Shown in pieces: positions 43,025 through 51,819 of a stretch of 64,000 nucleotides of DNA; position 1 is the first letter of the stretch, and each line of letters opens with the position of its first letter. The DNA comes from Flavobacteriales bacterium (GTDB lineage Bacteria; Bacteroidota; Bacteroidia; Flavobacteriales_F; PHOS-HE28). The stretch spans positions 2,949,503 through 3,013,502 of the forward strand of contig JAHCIA010000001.1 in the NCBI GenBank assembly GCA_026129465.1, in the 5' to 3' direction. The notes beneath the pieces are model-generated. The model saw nothing but the letters and a program-made list of their open reading frames with translations, had not been told where the DNA came from and did not search any database. Position numbers and translations under genes: made by a program.

Positions 43025-45100
43025 CTATCGCAGGATCCGGAACTTGGTGCTTACGGCAGGAACGCCGTTGAGATACAATGCCGCCATGTAGAAGCCCGTG
43101 CTCAGCGGCAGATACAGTTCCTCCGTGAGGGTGCCCGCACTGATGCGCCGCTCGATCATTACGCGCCCCACCAGATCAAGCACCTTCAGGCTGGCCTGTT
43201 CAGTGCCTTCGGGCACATGCACAGTCACGTTGATGGTGCCATCACTCGGATTCGGGAACACCAGCATCCGGGGCAACACGGACTCCATTTCCTCCGGGGC
43301 GTGCAGCCGTTTGGTGATCGCTGGCAGGATGATCACCTCCGGTACATGCTGTCCCATTCCTCCCAGCCAGGCCAGTGCATGCGCGTGGCCATGCTCTCCA
43401 GTGTTGGCCAGGGTTTCCAGTGTGTCCATGAGGTGGGTGGCCGCATAGGGGTCGGCATCCTGCTCCACCTCACTCAGGTACAGGTGCTGCACAAGCCAGT
43501 AGACCGCCTCCGGGTCTTCCTCCAACGCGGCGTCCACTACCAAACGGGCACTGTCCAATTCGCCTTTGGTTATGTACAACCCCAAGACGCTTTGGGCGGA
43601 GGTATACAACGGATACGTCTTGTGCGCGTGCAGGGCGCTATCCAATCCTTCGGCCACACTATCCCGCAAGGCCAAGGCCGTAAGGCGGTGCATGGCTTGA
43701 GCTTTCAGCTGGTATTGTTGTCCCCCCTCTTCAAGACTCTCTGACATGGACTGGCTGGCCTCGGCGCTGGCTGCGATAGCCATTTGTCCGCCCATGCTGA
43801 ACAACAACCCCTGGAGGAAGGGGCACACAGTCGACTTCACAAAGGCATGTTCGGTTTCTTCATACCAGCTATCCATTCCACTCACTTCTATCGGGTCCGA
43901 GGCACACTCGGGCACGACCTGCAAGCTGGTGCTGAGCGGATCATGGTGGAAGTACTTGAACTCCGCCATGTCCTCCTCATTGTTGTGGAAGTGCTGTGAG
44001 CCGGAGCAATTGGGCGCGAAGGTGTTACCGGCTGGATCGGTTTGATCTTCATTTCCTCCCTGCGCATCACCGATCTTCACATTGGGTCCTGTGAAAGCCA
44101 CGTCGAAATCGTTGGGGCTGATGAGGCTGTAGTCGTTGCATTTGATCACGAGGCCATCGCCGGGGTTGGGCCCATCATTATTGCCCATGATGATGGTGCC
44201 TGCGCTTTGCCCGCCAGCGTTGGTGAAGGCATTGAAGGTGTTGTTGTAGTACACGTTGCTTTCCGGGCCTATGGCGTTGAAGACCGCGCCCACAGTGGGC
44301 TCTTCGGCGCCATTGCCGGGGCCTGTGAAGCTGTTCTCCTCGAAGATGAAGCCCGAGGAGCCGTGCATGTAAGCACCGTAGGCGGCCGCCACACCGGTGA
44401 AGGACACATCCACATCCGGCACCTGGAAGGTGTTGCGTGTGATGGTGGCATGGTCGCTCGCACGGATGTACGCGCCGGCCGCGCAGCCAATAAAGTCCGC
44501 CTCGTCCACCATGGCCGCACCGCTGGTGATCGTGGTGGCGATGGTTGTCCCCATATGCAAGTTCATGAAAGTGCTGCGCCGTTGCTCAGAGGCCAGGATC
44601 CAGGGTGTGCTGCTGGAGGCGGTGATCCCTCGCCCCCAGAGGGTGGGCGAACCAGAATCCAGGCCACTGGTATTGGCGAAGGTGCAGCCGGCGATGGGCA
44701 GGTTGCGCACCCCGGCCAAATAGATATGGTGCTTGGGCTTCAGTACGGGGTTGTTCAAGGCCCGGGTGGTGAGGAAGCGGCTGTCTCGGATCGTGGCGCC
44801 GAGCAGTGGAATGGGGGCGGCCAGTGATAGGGGCGCCAGCACCACATCATGCTGGTTGTTCAGCAGGTAGGCGTCGGTGATGGTGAGCTCGGGCCGTGCA
44901 CCATTGGTGGTGATGCCATAGATGGGGTCGCTGGGTGGTTTGTTCACGAAGAGCAGTGCGGTGTACGCATCGCTGATCTTGGCGCCGGCGGTCAACCCGA
45001 TCGCGGGCCGCGTGGCATAGCCGCTGGGCGCGATCACGCCATCCCACATCGCGGGGGCTTCGCGATCGGGCAGGCTGGTGAGGTGGCCGTTGGGTGACAC
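43025..45100 (-). CDS. T9SS type A cargo protein with beta-helix-like region, signal peptide cut off by an in-frame amber codon
   Basis: The frame encodes 691 residues. The first 330 or so look like a right-handed parallel beta-helix (short turns such as ATITRNTFQVPD, FIFEENSFTG, VYYNNTFNAF). A helical Ala/Glu-rich region lies at about 430-590, and a type A sorting domain (FPNPSDGTINVTVHVPEG) ends it. The GTG at 45100 is only the first possible start after a stop. The same frame continues upstream as TSSY, then TAG (45113-45115), then a complete signal peptide beginning at ATG 45223 or 45232. The passenger is otherwise intact over 2 kb, so the lesion is recent, or the amber is suppressed or is a sequencing error. 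Its stop is followed at once by the next gene's ATG. Confidence 0.75.
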   Translation of the reverse strand: MSPNGHLTSLPDREAPAMWDGVIAPSGYATRPAIGLTAGAKISDAYTALLFVNKPPSDPIYGITTNGARPELTITDAYLLNNQHDVVLAPLSLAAPIPLLGATIRDSRFLTTRALNNPVLKPKHHIYLAGVRNLPIAGCTFANTSGLDSGSPTLWGRGITASSSTPWILASEQRRSTFMNLHMGTTIATTITSGAAMVDEADFIGCAAGAYIRASDHATITRNTFQVPDVDVSFTGVAAAYGAYMHGSSGFIFEENSFTGPGNGAEEPTVGAVFNAIGPESNVYYNNTFNAFTNAGGQSAGTIIMGNNDGPNPGDGLVIKCNDYSLISPNDFDVAFTGPNVKIGDAQGGNEDQTDPAGNTFAPNCSGSQHFHNNEEDMAEFKYFHHDPLSTSLQVVPECASDPIEVSGMDSWYEETEHAFVKSTVCPFLQGLLFSMGGQMAIAASAEASQSMSESLEEGGQQYQLKAQAMHRLTALALRDSVAEGLDSALHAHKTYPLYTSAQSVLGLYITKGELDSARLVVDAALEEDPEAVYWLVQHLYLSEVEQDADPYAATHLMDTLETLANTGEHGHAHALAWLGGMGQHVPEVIILPAITKRLHAPEEMESVLPRMLVFPNPSDGTINVTVHVPEGTEQASLKVLDLVGRVMIERRISAGTLTEELYLPLSTGFYMAALYLNGVPAVSTKFRILR

Positions 45101-45115
45101 GTAGGAGGACGTCTA

Positions 45116-45223
45116 AGCTTGCACAGCCGTCACCAGCACGGCGAGCACCAGGCCGGCCCAACGTTCAGGACGCGCACCGCCCTGGCGGCGGCACAATGCT
45201 TCGGTACGAACGCTCTTTTCCAT
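45116..45223 (-). other. Signal-peptide ORF separated by TAG from its T9SS cargo frame
   Basis: From ATG 45223 the frame reads MEKSVRTEALCRR, then ERWAGLVLAVLVTAVQA, and then TAG, in the same phase as the cargo frame at 43025-45100. The hydrophobic core and the AVQA cleavage site are those of a Sec signal peptide. A -7 box TACATTCG lies about 50 nt upstream. ATG 45232 is an alternative start three codons earlier. Confidence 0.65.
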
Positions 45224-45273
45224 GGCTACCATATTTGGTGGTTGTGGTCATGGGAGTGTGTACCGGAGTGGAA

Positions 45274-45281
45274 CGAATGTA
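45274..45281 (-). promoter_or_regulatory. Candidate -7 box (TACATTCG) of the damaged T9SS cargo operon
   Basis: TACATTCG on the - strand lies 41-50 nt upstream of the signal-peptide ATGs, one mismatch from TAnnTTTG. No matching TTG at the expected distance was found. Confidence 0.3.
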
Positions 45282-45367
45282 ATGGCATCGCAGGCCGATC
45301 CCAGATCTTTTCGGCAGCGTGTGCCGCTCGCACGCATCCTTTCCGCAGCAAGGCCGGCCCTTCGGAC

Positions 45368-45375
45368 TATCTTCG
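45368..45375 (+). promoter_or_regulatory. Candidate -7 box (TATCTTCG) just before recJ
   Basis: TATCTTCG ends five bases before the chosen recJ ATG at 45381, implying a very short or absent leader if used. Confidence 0.3.
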
Positions 45376-45380
45376 ATGCC

Positions 45381-47168
45381 ATGTCCGCCCCGCCCCTGAA
45401 ACGCTGGCGCCTGAAGCCTCCCGCCGATGAAGCGGTGGCGCGCGGCCTCACGCATGAGCGCTGCCCGGCGCCCGCCGCACGGATCCTGGTGCAGCGCGGC
45501 ATCCACAGCCCAGAGGCGGCCCGCCTCTTCTTCCGTCCCGGCGTGGAGCAACTGCACGATCCCTTCCTCATGGCCGGCATGCGCGAAGCGGTGGAGCGCA
45601 TCGAACAGGCGCTGGGCGATCAGGAGAAGATCATGGTCTACGGCGACTACGATGTGGACGGCACCACGGCGGTGGCGCTGGTGTACAGCTTCCTCTCGCG
45701 CTTCACCGGCCGCATCACCTTCTACATCCCCGACCGCTACACCGAGGGCTACGGCATCTCCTTCGCGGGCATCGACCACGCGCAACGCGAGGGCGTGTCA
45801 TTGATCATCGCGTTGGATTGCGGTATCAAGGCCATCGACAAGGTGGCCTACGCGAAGGAGCGCGGCATCGGCTTCATCATCTGCGACCACCACCGACCCG
45901 GCGACACGCTGCCCGATGCGGTGGCCGTGCTGGACCCCAAACGCGCGGACTGCTCCTATCCCTACGATGAGCTCAGCGGCTGCGGCGTCGGCTTCAAACT
46001 GATGCAGGCCCTGGCGCAACGGAACGACATCTCCTTCGCCGAGCTGGAGCCGCTGCTGGACCTGGTGGCGGTGAGCATCGCCTGCGACCTGGTGCCGGTG
46101 ACGGGCGAGAACCGCGTGCTGGCGCATCTGGGCCTGCAGCGCCTCAACACGGAAGCGCGCCCGGGCTTCCGTGCCATGATGGGCATGGCCAACGTGAAGA
46201 AGCGATTGACGGTGACCGATCTGGTCTTCGCCATCGGGCCGCGGATCAACGCCGCCGGGCGCATCGAGCATGGGAAACAGGCGGTGGAATTGCTGCTGGC
46301 GCGCGACATGGCCCAGGCCGAGCAGATGGGCCTGCGCGTGGACGGCAACAACAGCCAGCGGCAGGAGTTGGACAAGGACATCACGCGGCAGGCGCTGGAA
46401 CACTTCGAGACCGATGCGGTGCTGCGCGACAGCTGGAGCACGGTGGTGTACAGCGAGGACTGGCACAAGGGCGTGATCGGCATCGTGGCCTCGCGGCTGA
46501 TCGAGCGGCACTACCGCCCCACGGTGGTGCTCACCGAAAGCAACGGCAAGGCCGTGGGCAGCGCGCGCAGCGTGAAAGGCTTCGACGTGTACGAGGCCAT
46601 CGACGCCTGCGCCGACCTGCTGGACCAGTTCGGCGGCCACATGTACGCGGCGGGCCTCACCATGCCGCTGGAGAACGTGCAGCGCTTCCGCGAACGCTTC
46701 GAGGAGGTGGTGCGCGCCACCATCGCCGACGAGCAACGCGTGCCCGAAGAGGAGGCCGACCTGGAGATCCGCCTGGCCGACATCACCGATCCGCTGGTGC
46801 GCGTGCTGCGGCACCTGGCGCCTTATGGACCCGGTCACATGCGGCCGGTGTTCCTCACACGCGGCGTGGTGGACACCGGCAACGCGCGGCTGGTGGGCGA
46901 CACGCACCTGAAGATGACCCTGCGCGATCCCGCCGACCCGCAACGCATGATCGACGCCATCGCCTTCAAGCAGGGCGCCCACCTGGACCTGGTGCGCAGC
47001 GGCGAACCCTTCAGCGTGCTCTACTGCATCGAAGAGAACGAGTGGAACGGCCGGGTGACGGTGCAACTCAACATCAAGGACATCAAGCCCGGGGTCGTGG
47101 GGCTGCTGGCGGACGAGACGCCCGCAACGAAGCGATCCACCAGGAAGGAAGATCTGAAGGAAGCATGA
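45381..47168 (+). CDS. recJ: Single-stranded-DNA-specific exonuclease RecJ
   Basis: The ATG at 45381 (MSAPPLKRWRLKPP) gives 595 residues, the usual RecJ length; the frame itself opens earlier at 45222 without homology-like sequence. DHH motifs are visible: MVYGDYDVDGTTA with Asp at 89, 91 and 93, LDCGIKA, and CDHHRPGD. The DHHA1 domain has SARSVKGFDVYEAIDAC and FGGHMYAAGLTM, and an OB-fold C-terminal domain follows. It degrades single-stranded DNA 5' to 3' in recombination and mismatch repair. The stop overlaps the start of the next gene (ATGA), and recJ is divergent from the damaged T9SS cargo operon. Confidence 0.93.
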   Translation: MSAPPLKRWRLKPPADEAVARGLTHERCPAPAARILVQRGIHSPEAARLFFRPGVEQLHDPFLMAGMREAVERIEQALGDQEKIMVYGDYDVDGTTAVALVYSFLSRFTGRITFYIPDRYTEGYGISFAGIDHAQREGVSLIIALDCGIKAIDKVAYAKERGIGFIICDHHRPGDTLPDAVAVLDPKRADCSYPYDELSGCGVGFKLMQALAQRNDISFAELEPLLDLVAVSIACDLVPVTGENRVLAHLGLQRLNTEARPGFRAMMGMANVKKRLTVTDLVFAIGPRINAAGRIEHGKQAVELLLARDMAQAEQMGLRVDGNNSQRQELDKDITRQALEHFETDAVLRDSWSTVVYSEDWHKGVIGIVASRLIERHYRPTVVLTESNGKAVGSARSVKGFDVYEAIDACADLLDQFGGHMYAAGLTMPLENVQRFRERFEEVVRATIADEQRVPEEEADLEIRLADITDPLVRVLRHLAPYGPGHMRPVFLTRGVVDTGNARLVGDTHLKMTLRDPADPQRMIDAIAFKQGAHLDLVRSGEPFSVLYCIEENEWNGRVTVQLNIKDIKPGVVGLLADETPATKRSTRKEDLKEA

Positions 47169-48733
47169 AGCACACCGCGACCATCGTGCTCGCCGCCATG
47201 GGCATCGCCACGGCGCAGGCCCAAAGCCCCACCTGGCACGAGGACATCTCCTGCATCGTGTTCTCGCATTGCGCGCCCTGCCACTACGACGGCGGCCCCG
47301 GGCATTTCAGTCTGGCCGACTATCAGATGGCGCATTGGATGCGCGATGAGATCAAGTTCGCGACCTCCACAGGCTACATGCCGCCCTGGCCGCCGGATCC
47401 GAATTACCGGTCACTCGCCCATGAGCGGTTGTTGACCCAGGAGGAGGTCGACCTGATCGCCGCATGGGCCGACGCCGGTGGGCCCGAGGGCGATCCCGCC
47501 AACGCGCTGCTACCACCGCCCACGCCGGGGGCCTGGCTCATACCCCAGCCGGACCTTACCGCCATCATGGAGGACTACATGATCCCTTCCTCCAGCAGCG
47601 ACAACTACCGCTGCTTCGTGCTGGACATCGACAATCCGACGGACCGCTTCATCACCGCACTGGAAGTGGTGCCCGGCAACGGCGAAATGGTGCACCACGT
47701 GCTGGTGTTCCAGGACACCAGCGGCCAGGCGCGCATCCTGGACCAGAATGAGATGGGGCCGGGCTACACCAGTTTCGGCGGCATCGGCGTGCAAAGCGCC
47801 AAGCTCATCGGCATCTGGGTGCCCGGCGCACTGCCCTTTGAGACCCCGCCGGGCTTCGGCATCCGGCTCTTCGCCGACGCGGACATCGTGATCCAGGTAC
47901 ACTACCCGGCCAACAGCACGCCGCAACTCGATTCCACACGCGTCAACCTGAAGCTCACCACCAGCCCGCTCACCCGCCCGATCAGCATCGATCCCGTGCT
48001 GGACCACCTGATCACAATCACCAACGGGCCGCTGGTGATACCGCCCAACCAGGTGAAGACCTTCCACGCGCAGTACACCACCACCTTCCCGGCGACGGTC
48101 ACCGCCATCGGACCGCACAGCCACCTGCTGGGCAAGCGCATGTGGGCCTACGCGATACCGCCCGGTGGCGACACCATCCCGTTGATCGACATCCCCGATT
48201 GGGATTTCCGCTGGCAGGACATGTACCAGTTCCGCCAGCCGGTATACCTGCCCAGTGGCACCGTGCTGCATGGCCATGCCACCTATGACAACACCACCAA
48301 CAATCCCAACAATCCGAACAACCCACCACAGTGGGTGTGGCTGGGTGAAAGCACCACCGACGAGATGATGCTCTTCTACTTCGCGTGGACGGTGGGCGTG
48401 CCTGGTGATGCGAACATCGTGGTGGATACCGCGGCCCATGGCGCGCACCACCAGGATTGTGTCCCGGGCCAGCTCGTGGGCATCCCTGAGCTGCCAGCGC
48501 CGACGATCTCCGTGTGGCCTTCGCCGGCACGCGGGGAGCTCTTCGTGGACGGTGCCACGGCGGGTGCCCGGCTGCGCATGTTCGATGCGATGGGCCGCGT
48601 GGTGCTTGACCTGCGGCTCACCGGTGGTGTGCAGCGCATCGCGGTGGCGCAGCTGGCACGCGGAACCTACCTGGTGGAAACGATCGCGCCTTCGGGTGGC
48701 AGGCCCGCGCGGCACAAGGTGATGCTGGAATGA
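47165..48733 (+). CDS. Secreted cytochrome c / copper type II monooxygenase-like protein with T9SS type A domain
   Basis: The 522-residue protein starts at the ATG overlapping the recJ stop and has a signal peptide (MKHTATIVLAAMGIATAQA). A heme c motif CAPCH lies at residues 36-40 in a short cytochrome-like domain that includes YMPPWPPDPNYR. The copper type II ascorbate-dependent monooxygenase fold follows, with histidine sites EMVHHVLVFQD, IVIQVHYPA and GPHSHLLGKRMWAYA. A type A sorting domain (VWPSPARGELFVDGA) ends it. Similar cytochrome-monooxygenase fusions occur in other bacteria; the substrate is unknown. Its start and stop both overlap neighbouring genes by 4 nt, giving a three-gene coupled unit with recJ and tadA. 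Confidence 0.82.
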   Translation: MKHTATIVLAAMGIATAQAQSPTWHEDISCIVFSHCAPCHYDGGPGHFSLADYQMAHWMRDEIKFATSTGYMPPWPPDPNYRSLAHERLLTQEEVDLIAAWADAGGPEGDPANALLPPPTPGAWLIPQPDLTAIMEDYMIPSSSSDNYRCFVLDIDNPTDRFITALEVVPGNGEMVHHVLVFQDTSGQARILDQNEMGPGYTSFGGIGVQSAKLIGIWVPGALPFETPPGFGIRLFADADIVIQVHYPANSTPQLDSTRVNLKLTTSPLTRPISIDPVLDHLITITNGPLVIPPNQVKTFHAQYTTTFPATVTAIGPHSHLLGKRMWAYAIPPGGDTIPLIDIPDWDFRWQDMYQFRQPVYLPSGTVLHGHATYDNTTNNPNNPNNPPQWVWLGESTTDEMMLFYFAWTVGVPGDANIVVDTAAHGAHHQDCVPGQLVGIPELPAPTISVWPSPARGELFVDGATAGARLRMFDAMGRVVLDLRLTGGVQRIAVAQLARGTYLVETIAPSGGRPARHKVMLE

Positions 48734-49179
48734 TCGCACCACCGGGCGACGAACACTTCATGCGGCAGGCCCTGCGCGAGGCCGAGCAGGCCTTCAAGGG
48801 CGACGAGGTGCCCGTGGGCGCGGTGATCGTCTGCGGCGACCGCATCATCGCCCGCGCGCACAACCTCACCGAGCGCCTCAACGATGTGACCGCGCACGCC
48901 GAGATGCAGGCCATCACCAGCGCCGCCAGCGACCTGGGCGGCAAATACCTGAAGGACTGCACGCTCTACGTGACGCTGGAACCCTGCGTGATGTGCGCCG
49001 GCGCGTTGCACTGGGCTCAGATGGGCCGCATCGTCTTCGGCGCCTTCGACGAGAAGGCCGGCTACCGCCGCATCGGCGCACGCTTGCTGCACCCCAAGAC
49101 CCAGGTGGTGGGCGGCATTCTCGAAGCCGAATGCGCCGACCTGCTCAAAGCCTTCTTCAAGAAGAAGCGCGCGTTGTGA
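48730..49179 (+). CDS. tadA: tRNA adenosine(34) deaminase / nucleoside deaminase
   Basis: This 149-residue enzyme has the zinc deaminase motifs HAEMQ (His56, Glu58) and PCVMC (Cys86, Cys89). TadA-typical segments are VPVGAVIV, ARAHNLTE, and RIVFGAFDEKAGYRRIGARL. It converts A34 to inosine in tRNA-Arg(ACG). The ATG overlaps the stop of the monooxygenase gene. Guanine deaminase-like members share these motifs, but the length and FDEKAG region favour TadA. Confidence 0.9.
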   Translation: MIAPPGDEHFMRQALREAEQAFKGDEVPVGAVIVCGDRIIARAHNLTERLNDVTAHAEMQAITSAASDLGGKYLKDCTLYVTLEPCVMCAGALHWAQMGRIVFGAFDEKAGYRRIGARLLHPKTQVVGGILEAECADLLKAFFKKKRAL

Positions 49180-49186
49180 TCGCCGC

Positions 49187-51604
49187 TCAGCGCACCACCA
49201 GTTTGCGGTCGTGCAACAGGGCGCCATCCGCGCCGAACACGCGCAGCAGGTAAAGTCCCGCCGCACCGCCGATGCGCAACTGTGCGCCGCTCCTGCCCGC
49301 TACGTGCGCTTCATCCACGCGGCGGCCCAGCGCATCGAACACCAGCAGATGCGTGGGTGGGTTCGTGGCGTTCGCCGGCCACTCCAGAAAGAACTCGCCC
49401 GAGGAGGGGTTCGGATGCACGGTGAAGAGGCCTCCGGCCAATTGCTCGCCGATGCCCACGCAGAGTTCGGTGCTGGCCGTGACGGCCGTGCGCGTGCTGA
49501 CGCAGCCCGGCTCCTGCACCTCCCAGTCGTAGAAGTAGTACCAGTAGTTGAAGGCGTTCTGCACCACGGCGTTGGTCTCGGTGATGGTGATGGTATTGCC
49601 CACCTGGTAGGGGAATTGCGCGCCAGCATTGTTCCGGTACAGGTTCAGCGCGGTGCCGGTGAGCTTCAGCAGGTATTGCTGGCCAGGCGGTATGTCGATG
49701 TCCAGCGTGATGCGGCTCTCGCCGTTGGGAACGGGCACCACGCGCGTGGCCACCACGTTGCCCGCATTGTTCAACAGCTGCACGGTACGGCTGCCGGTGC
49801 TGTTGGCGTAGACCTTCACCGACATGAGCTTCACCGGAGCGGTGACATCGAAGACCAGGCCCCAGTTGTCGTTGGTGCTGAAGTAGCCGCCCGTGCCGAT
49901 GTTGTTGCTGAAGGCGCCACCGAAGACCGGGGCTTGCAGGCTGCTGTTCTCCGCGTGGAAGGTGGTGGTCTCCGTGAGGAAGGGAGAATAGAGCGCACCG
50001 GTGTGGAGCAGGGTGCCGCCCGTGGGCTGGTCGTACCATTTCACGGTGTGCGAGGCCGAGGCGAAGAGCGGCACGGTGCCGGGACCGCAGATGCCGTTGT
50101 CATCGGCCACCGGCGCCTGCAACAGTTGCACATTCACCAGCGCGGCCTGCGTGGTGGTGGCCTGCCCGCTCGGGTTGGTCACGGTGAGGGTCACATCATA
50201 GGTGCCGCTGGCGGAGTAGGTATGCACGGGGTTCTGCTGCGTGGAGGTGCTTCCATCACCGAAGTTCCACAGCCAGGAACTCGGCGACTGCGTGCTCTGG
50301 TCGGTGAAGGCCACCGTGCCGTCGCAGGTGATGGTGGTGCTGGCGGAGAAGGCCACTTCGGGGATCAGCAGGCAGGAGGGGCCCAGGCAGGTGCGCGTGT
50401 TCTTGTGCTGCACTATGGAGCCGATGGTGACCTGGTCCCAGTTGACGTTGTTCACGCTGGCTGTGGGCGCCATGATCCACTGGCCCGGCGCGGTGGTGTG
50501 CTGGGCGTTCCAGTTGTGGCCCAGCTCGTGGGCCTGCACCACGCTGGGGCCTGCCATGCCGGTGGTGTAGTGCTCGCAGAGGTTGTAGCGGTTGTTGGTG
50601 CACACCACGCCCACCCAGGCGAGGCCGATGGTGCCGCTGCTGCCGTTGCTCTGGATGTCGCGCCGCGTCCACAACGTGGCCACCCCGTAGGAGATGCCCG
50701 GCCCGAAGCCGCCACCATTGCCCCAGTTGCGGAAGGAGGTGAGCAGCGTGATGGCGTCCTGCGAGGTGGTCCAGGGATCGCTGGCGGTGTTCGGTGAAAT
50801 GAAAAGCGCCACCAGCTGGTAGCGGATGTTGATGGAAGGCTCCTGGTATTTGGCGTCCACCCAGTTGAGGATATCGAGCACGCGGGTCTCCACCTGGGCC
50901 ACGCTGCCCATCCAGTTCACCATGGAACCGTCAGCCGCCAGGGCGATGTTGGCCAGCTTGCAGGTCTGGCCACCCTTGGCGTCGCTGTCATCCTCCAGGG
51001 GCATGTCACGGACCAGGTCCTGCATGTGCGTCACGCCGCAGGTGGCGTTCTCCGCGCCTTTCACGTCGTCCATGGTGTAGACCACGATGCGGCCGTCCGG
51101 TGCGCCCCTGGTGAAATGGTGCAGCGGTTCGATGAAACGCTCTTCGCCATCCGCCACAATGCGGCCCAGCAAGGCGTCCGGCCGGATGGAGAAACGCACC
51201 TGTCCGCCCTCATCCCCGAGGATCTCGCCGCGGTAGGTGGATGTGGCGCTCCACGGCAGTGGGCCTTCGCCCGCCACGGTGGCGACATAGTCCGGAGCCC
51301 GGAGTTCGTTCGGTTCCAGCGTGAAGGTCCATTGCCAGGCCTGGCCGAGTTCGAGCGTCAACGTTGTGACACCATGCGCCAGGTGGACATGCTGCGCGAT
51401 GCCCGCCACATCCAGGGTGAAGAGGTCCGCCCCGTGCAGGGCCTCATCCAGCGCGGTACGCTCCTGGGTGGTGAGCGAGGAGCGGTCCACGGGTGATGCG
51501 ATGATGCGCTCGGCCTGGCCCCAGGTGAGGCCGATGCCGAACACGAAGCCGATAAGGACGGTGAGGATGCGGAGAAGAATTCGGGTCATGGTCCGGTCGT
51601 TCAT
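49187..51604 (-). CDS. Secreted reprolysin-like (M12B-type) metalloprotease with PKD and T9SS type A domains
   Basis: The ATG at 51604 (MNDRTMTRILLRILTVLIGF) gives 805 residues; MTRILL at 51589 is an alternative. A long propeptide-like region (about 25-200) precedes a metzincin domain with HELGHNWNAQH, its first His at residue 359, and a downstream IMAPTAS Met-turn. A PKD domain (WLWNFGDGSTSTQQNPVHTY) lies near 430-510. An Ig-like segment with KWYDQPTGGTLL and a galactose-binding-like beta region follow. A type A sorting domain (VHPNPSSGEFFLEW) ends the protein. It is predicted to be exported by T9SS; the substrate is unknown. Transcription is convergent with tadA. Confidence 0.87.
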   Translation of the reverse strand: MNDRTMTRILLRILTVLIGFVFGIGLTWGQAERIIASPVDRSSLTTQERTALDEALHGADLFTLDVAGIAQHVHLAHGVTTLTLELGQAWQWTFTLEPNELRAPDYVATVAGEGPLPWSATSTYRGEILGDEGGQVRFSIRPDALLGRIVADGEERFIEPLHHFTRGAPDGRIVVYTMDDVKGAENATCGVTHMQDLVRDMPLEDDSDAKGGQTCKLANIALAADGSMVNWMGSVAQVETRVLDILNWVDAKYQEPSINIRYQLVALFISPNTASDPWTTSQDAITLLTSFRNWGNGGGFGPGISYGVATLWTRRDIQSNGSSGTIGLAWVGVVCTNNRYNLCEHYTTGMAGPSVVQAHELGHNWNAQHTTAPGQWIMAPTASVNNVNWDQVTIGSIVQHKNTRTCLGPSCLLIPEVAFSASTTITCDGTVAFTDQSTQSPSSWLWNFGDGSTSTQQNPVHTYSASGTYDVTLTVTNPSGQATTTQAALVNVQLLQAPVADDNGICGPGTVPLFASASHTVKWYDQPTGGTLLHTGALYSPFLTETTTFHAENSSLQAPVFGGAFSNNIGTGGYFSTNDNWGLVFDVTAPVKLMSVKVYANSTGSRTVQLLNNAGNVVATRVVPVPNGESRITLDIDIPPGQQYLLKLTGTALNLYRNNAGAQFPYQVGNTITITETNAVVQNAFNYWYYFYDWEVQEPGCVSTRTAVTASTELCVGIGEQLAGGLFTVHPNPSSGEFFLEWPANATNPPTHLLVFDALGRRVDEAHVAGRSGAQLRIGGAAGLYLLRVFGADGALLHDRKLVVR

Positions 51605-51704
51605 GTGCCGGCCTGGTTCCGCGAAGGCGCGGTCCATCGTCCGGCGGGTTGATACGAGGGGCTGGTCAGGCCCCATTTCACTTGCAGTGTGCGTGAAAAT
51701 AGGG

Positions 51705-51718
51705 CATTGGGCCCAATG
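51705..51718. repeat. 14-bp perfect palindrome upstream of the reprolysin-like gene
   Basis: CATTGGGCCCAATG is self-complementary. A second dyad, TTTCAC...GTGAAA with 11-nt spacing, lies beside it at 51676-51698. The two sit 72-114 nt upstream of the ATG at 51604, in the 215-nt gap before the M36 gene's 3' end. They could be an operator or part of the M36 terminator; neither has a U-tract. Confidence 0.4.
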
Positions 51719-51819
51719 GTGCGCGGGAACTTCGACACGCCATACTGGAAAAGCCGCCGGAGGGCCCTGCATGGCGATGGATGTTCATCCGGCCATGCCC
51801 AGGAGATGCGCGACCGCGC

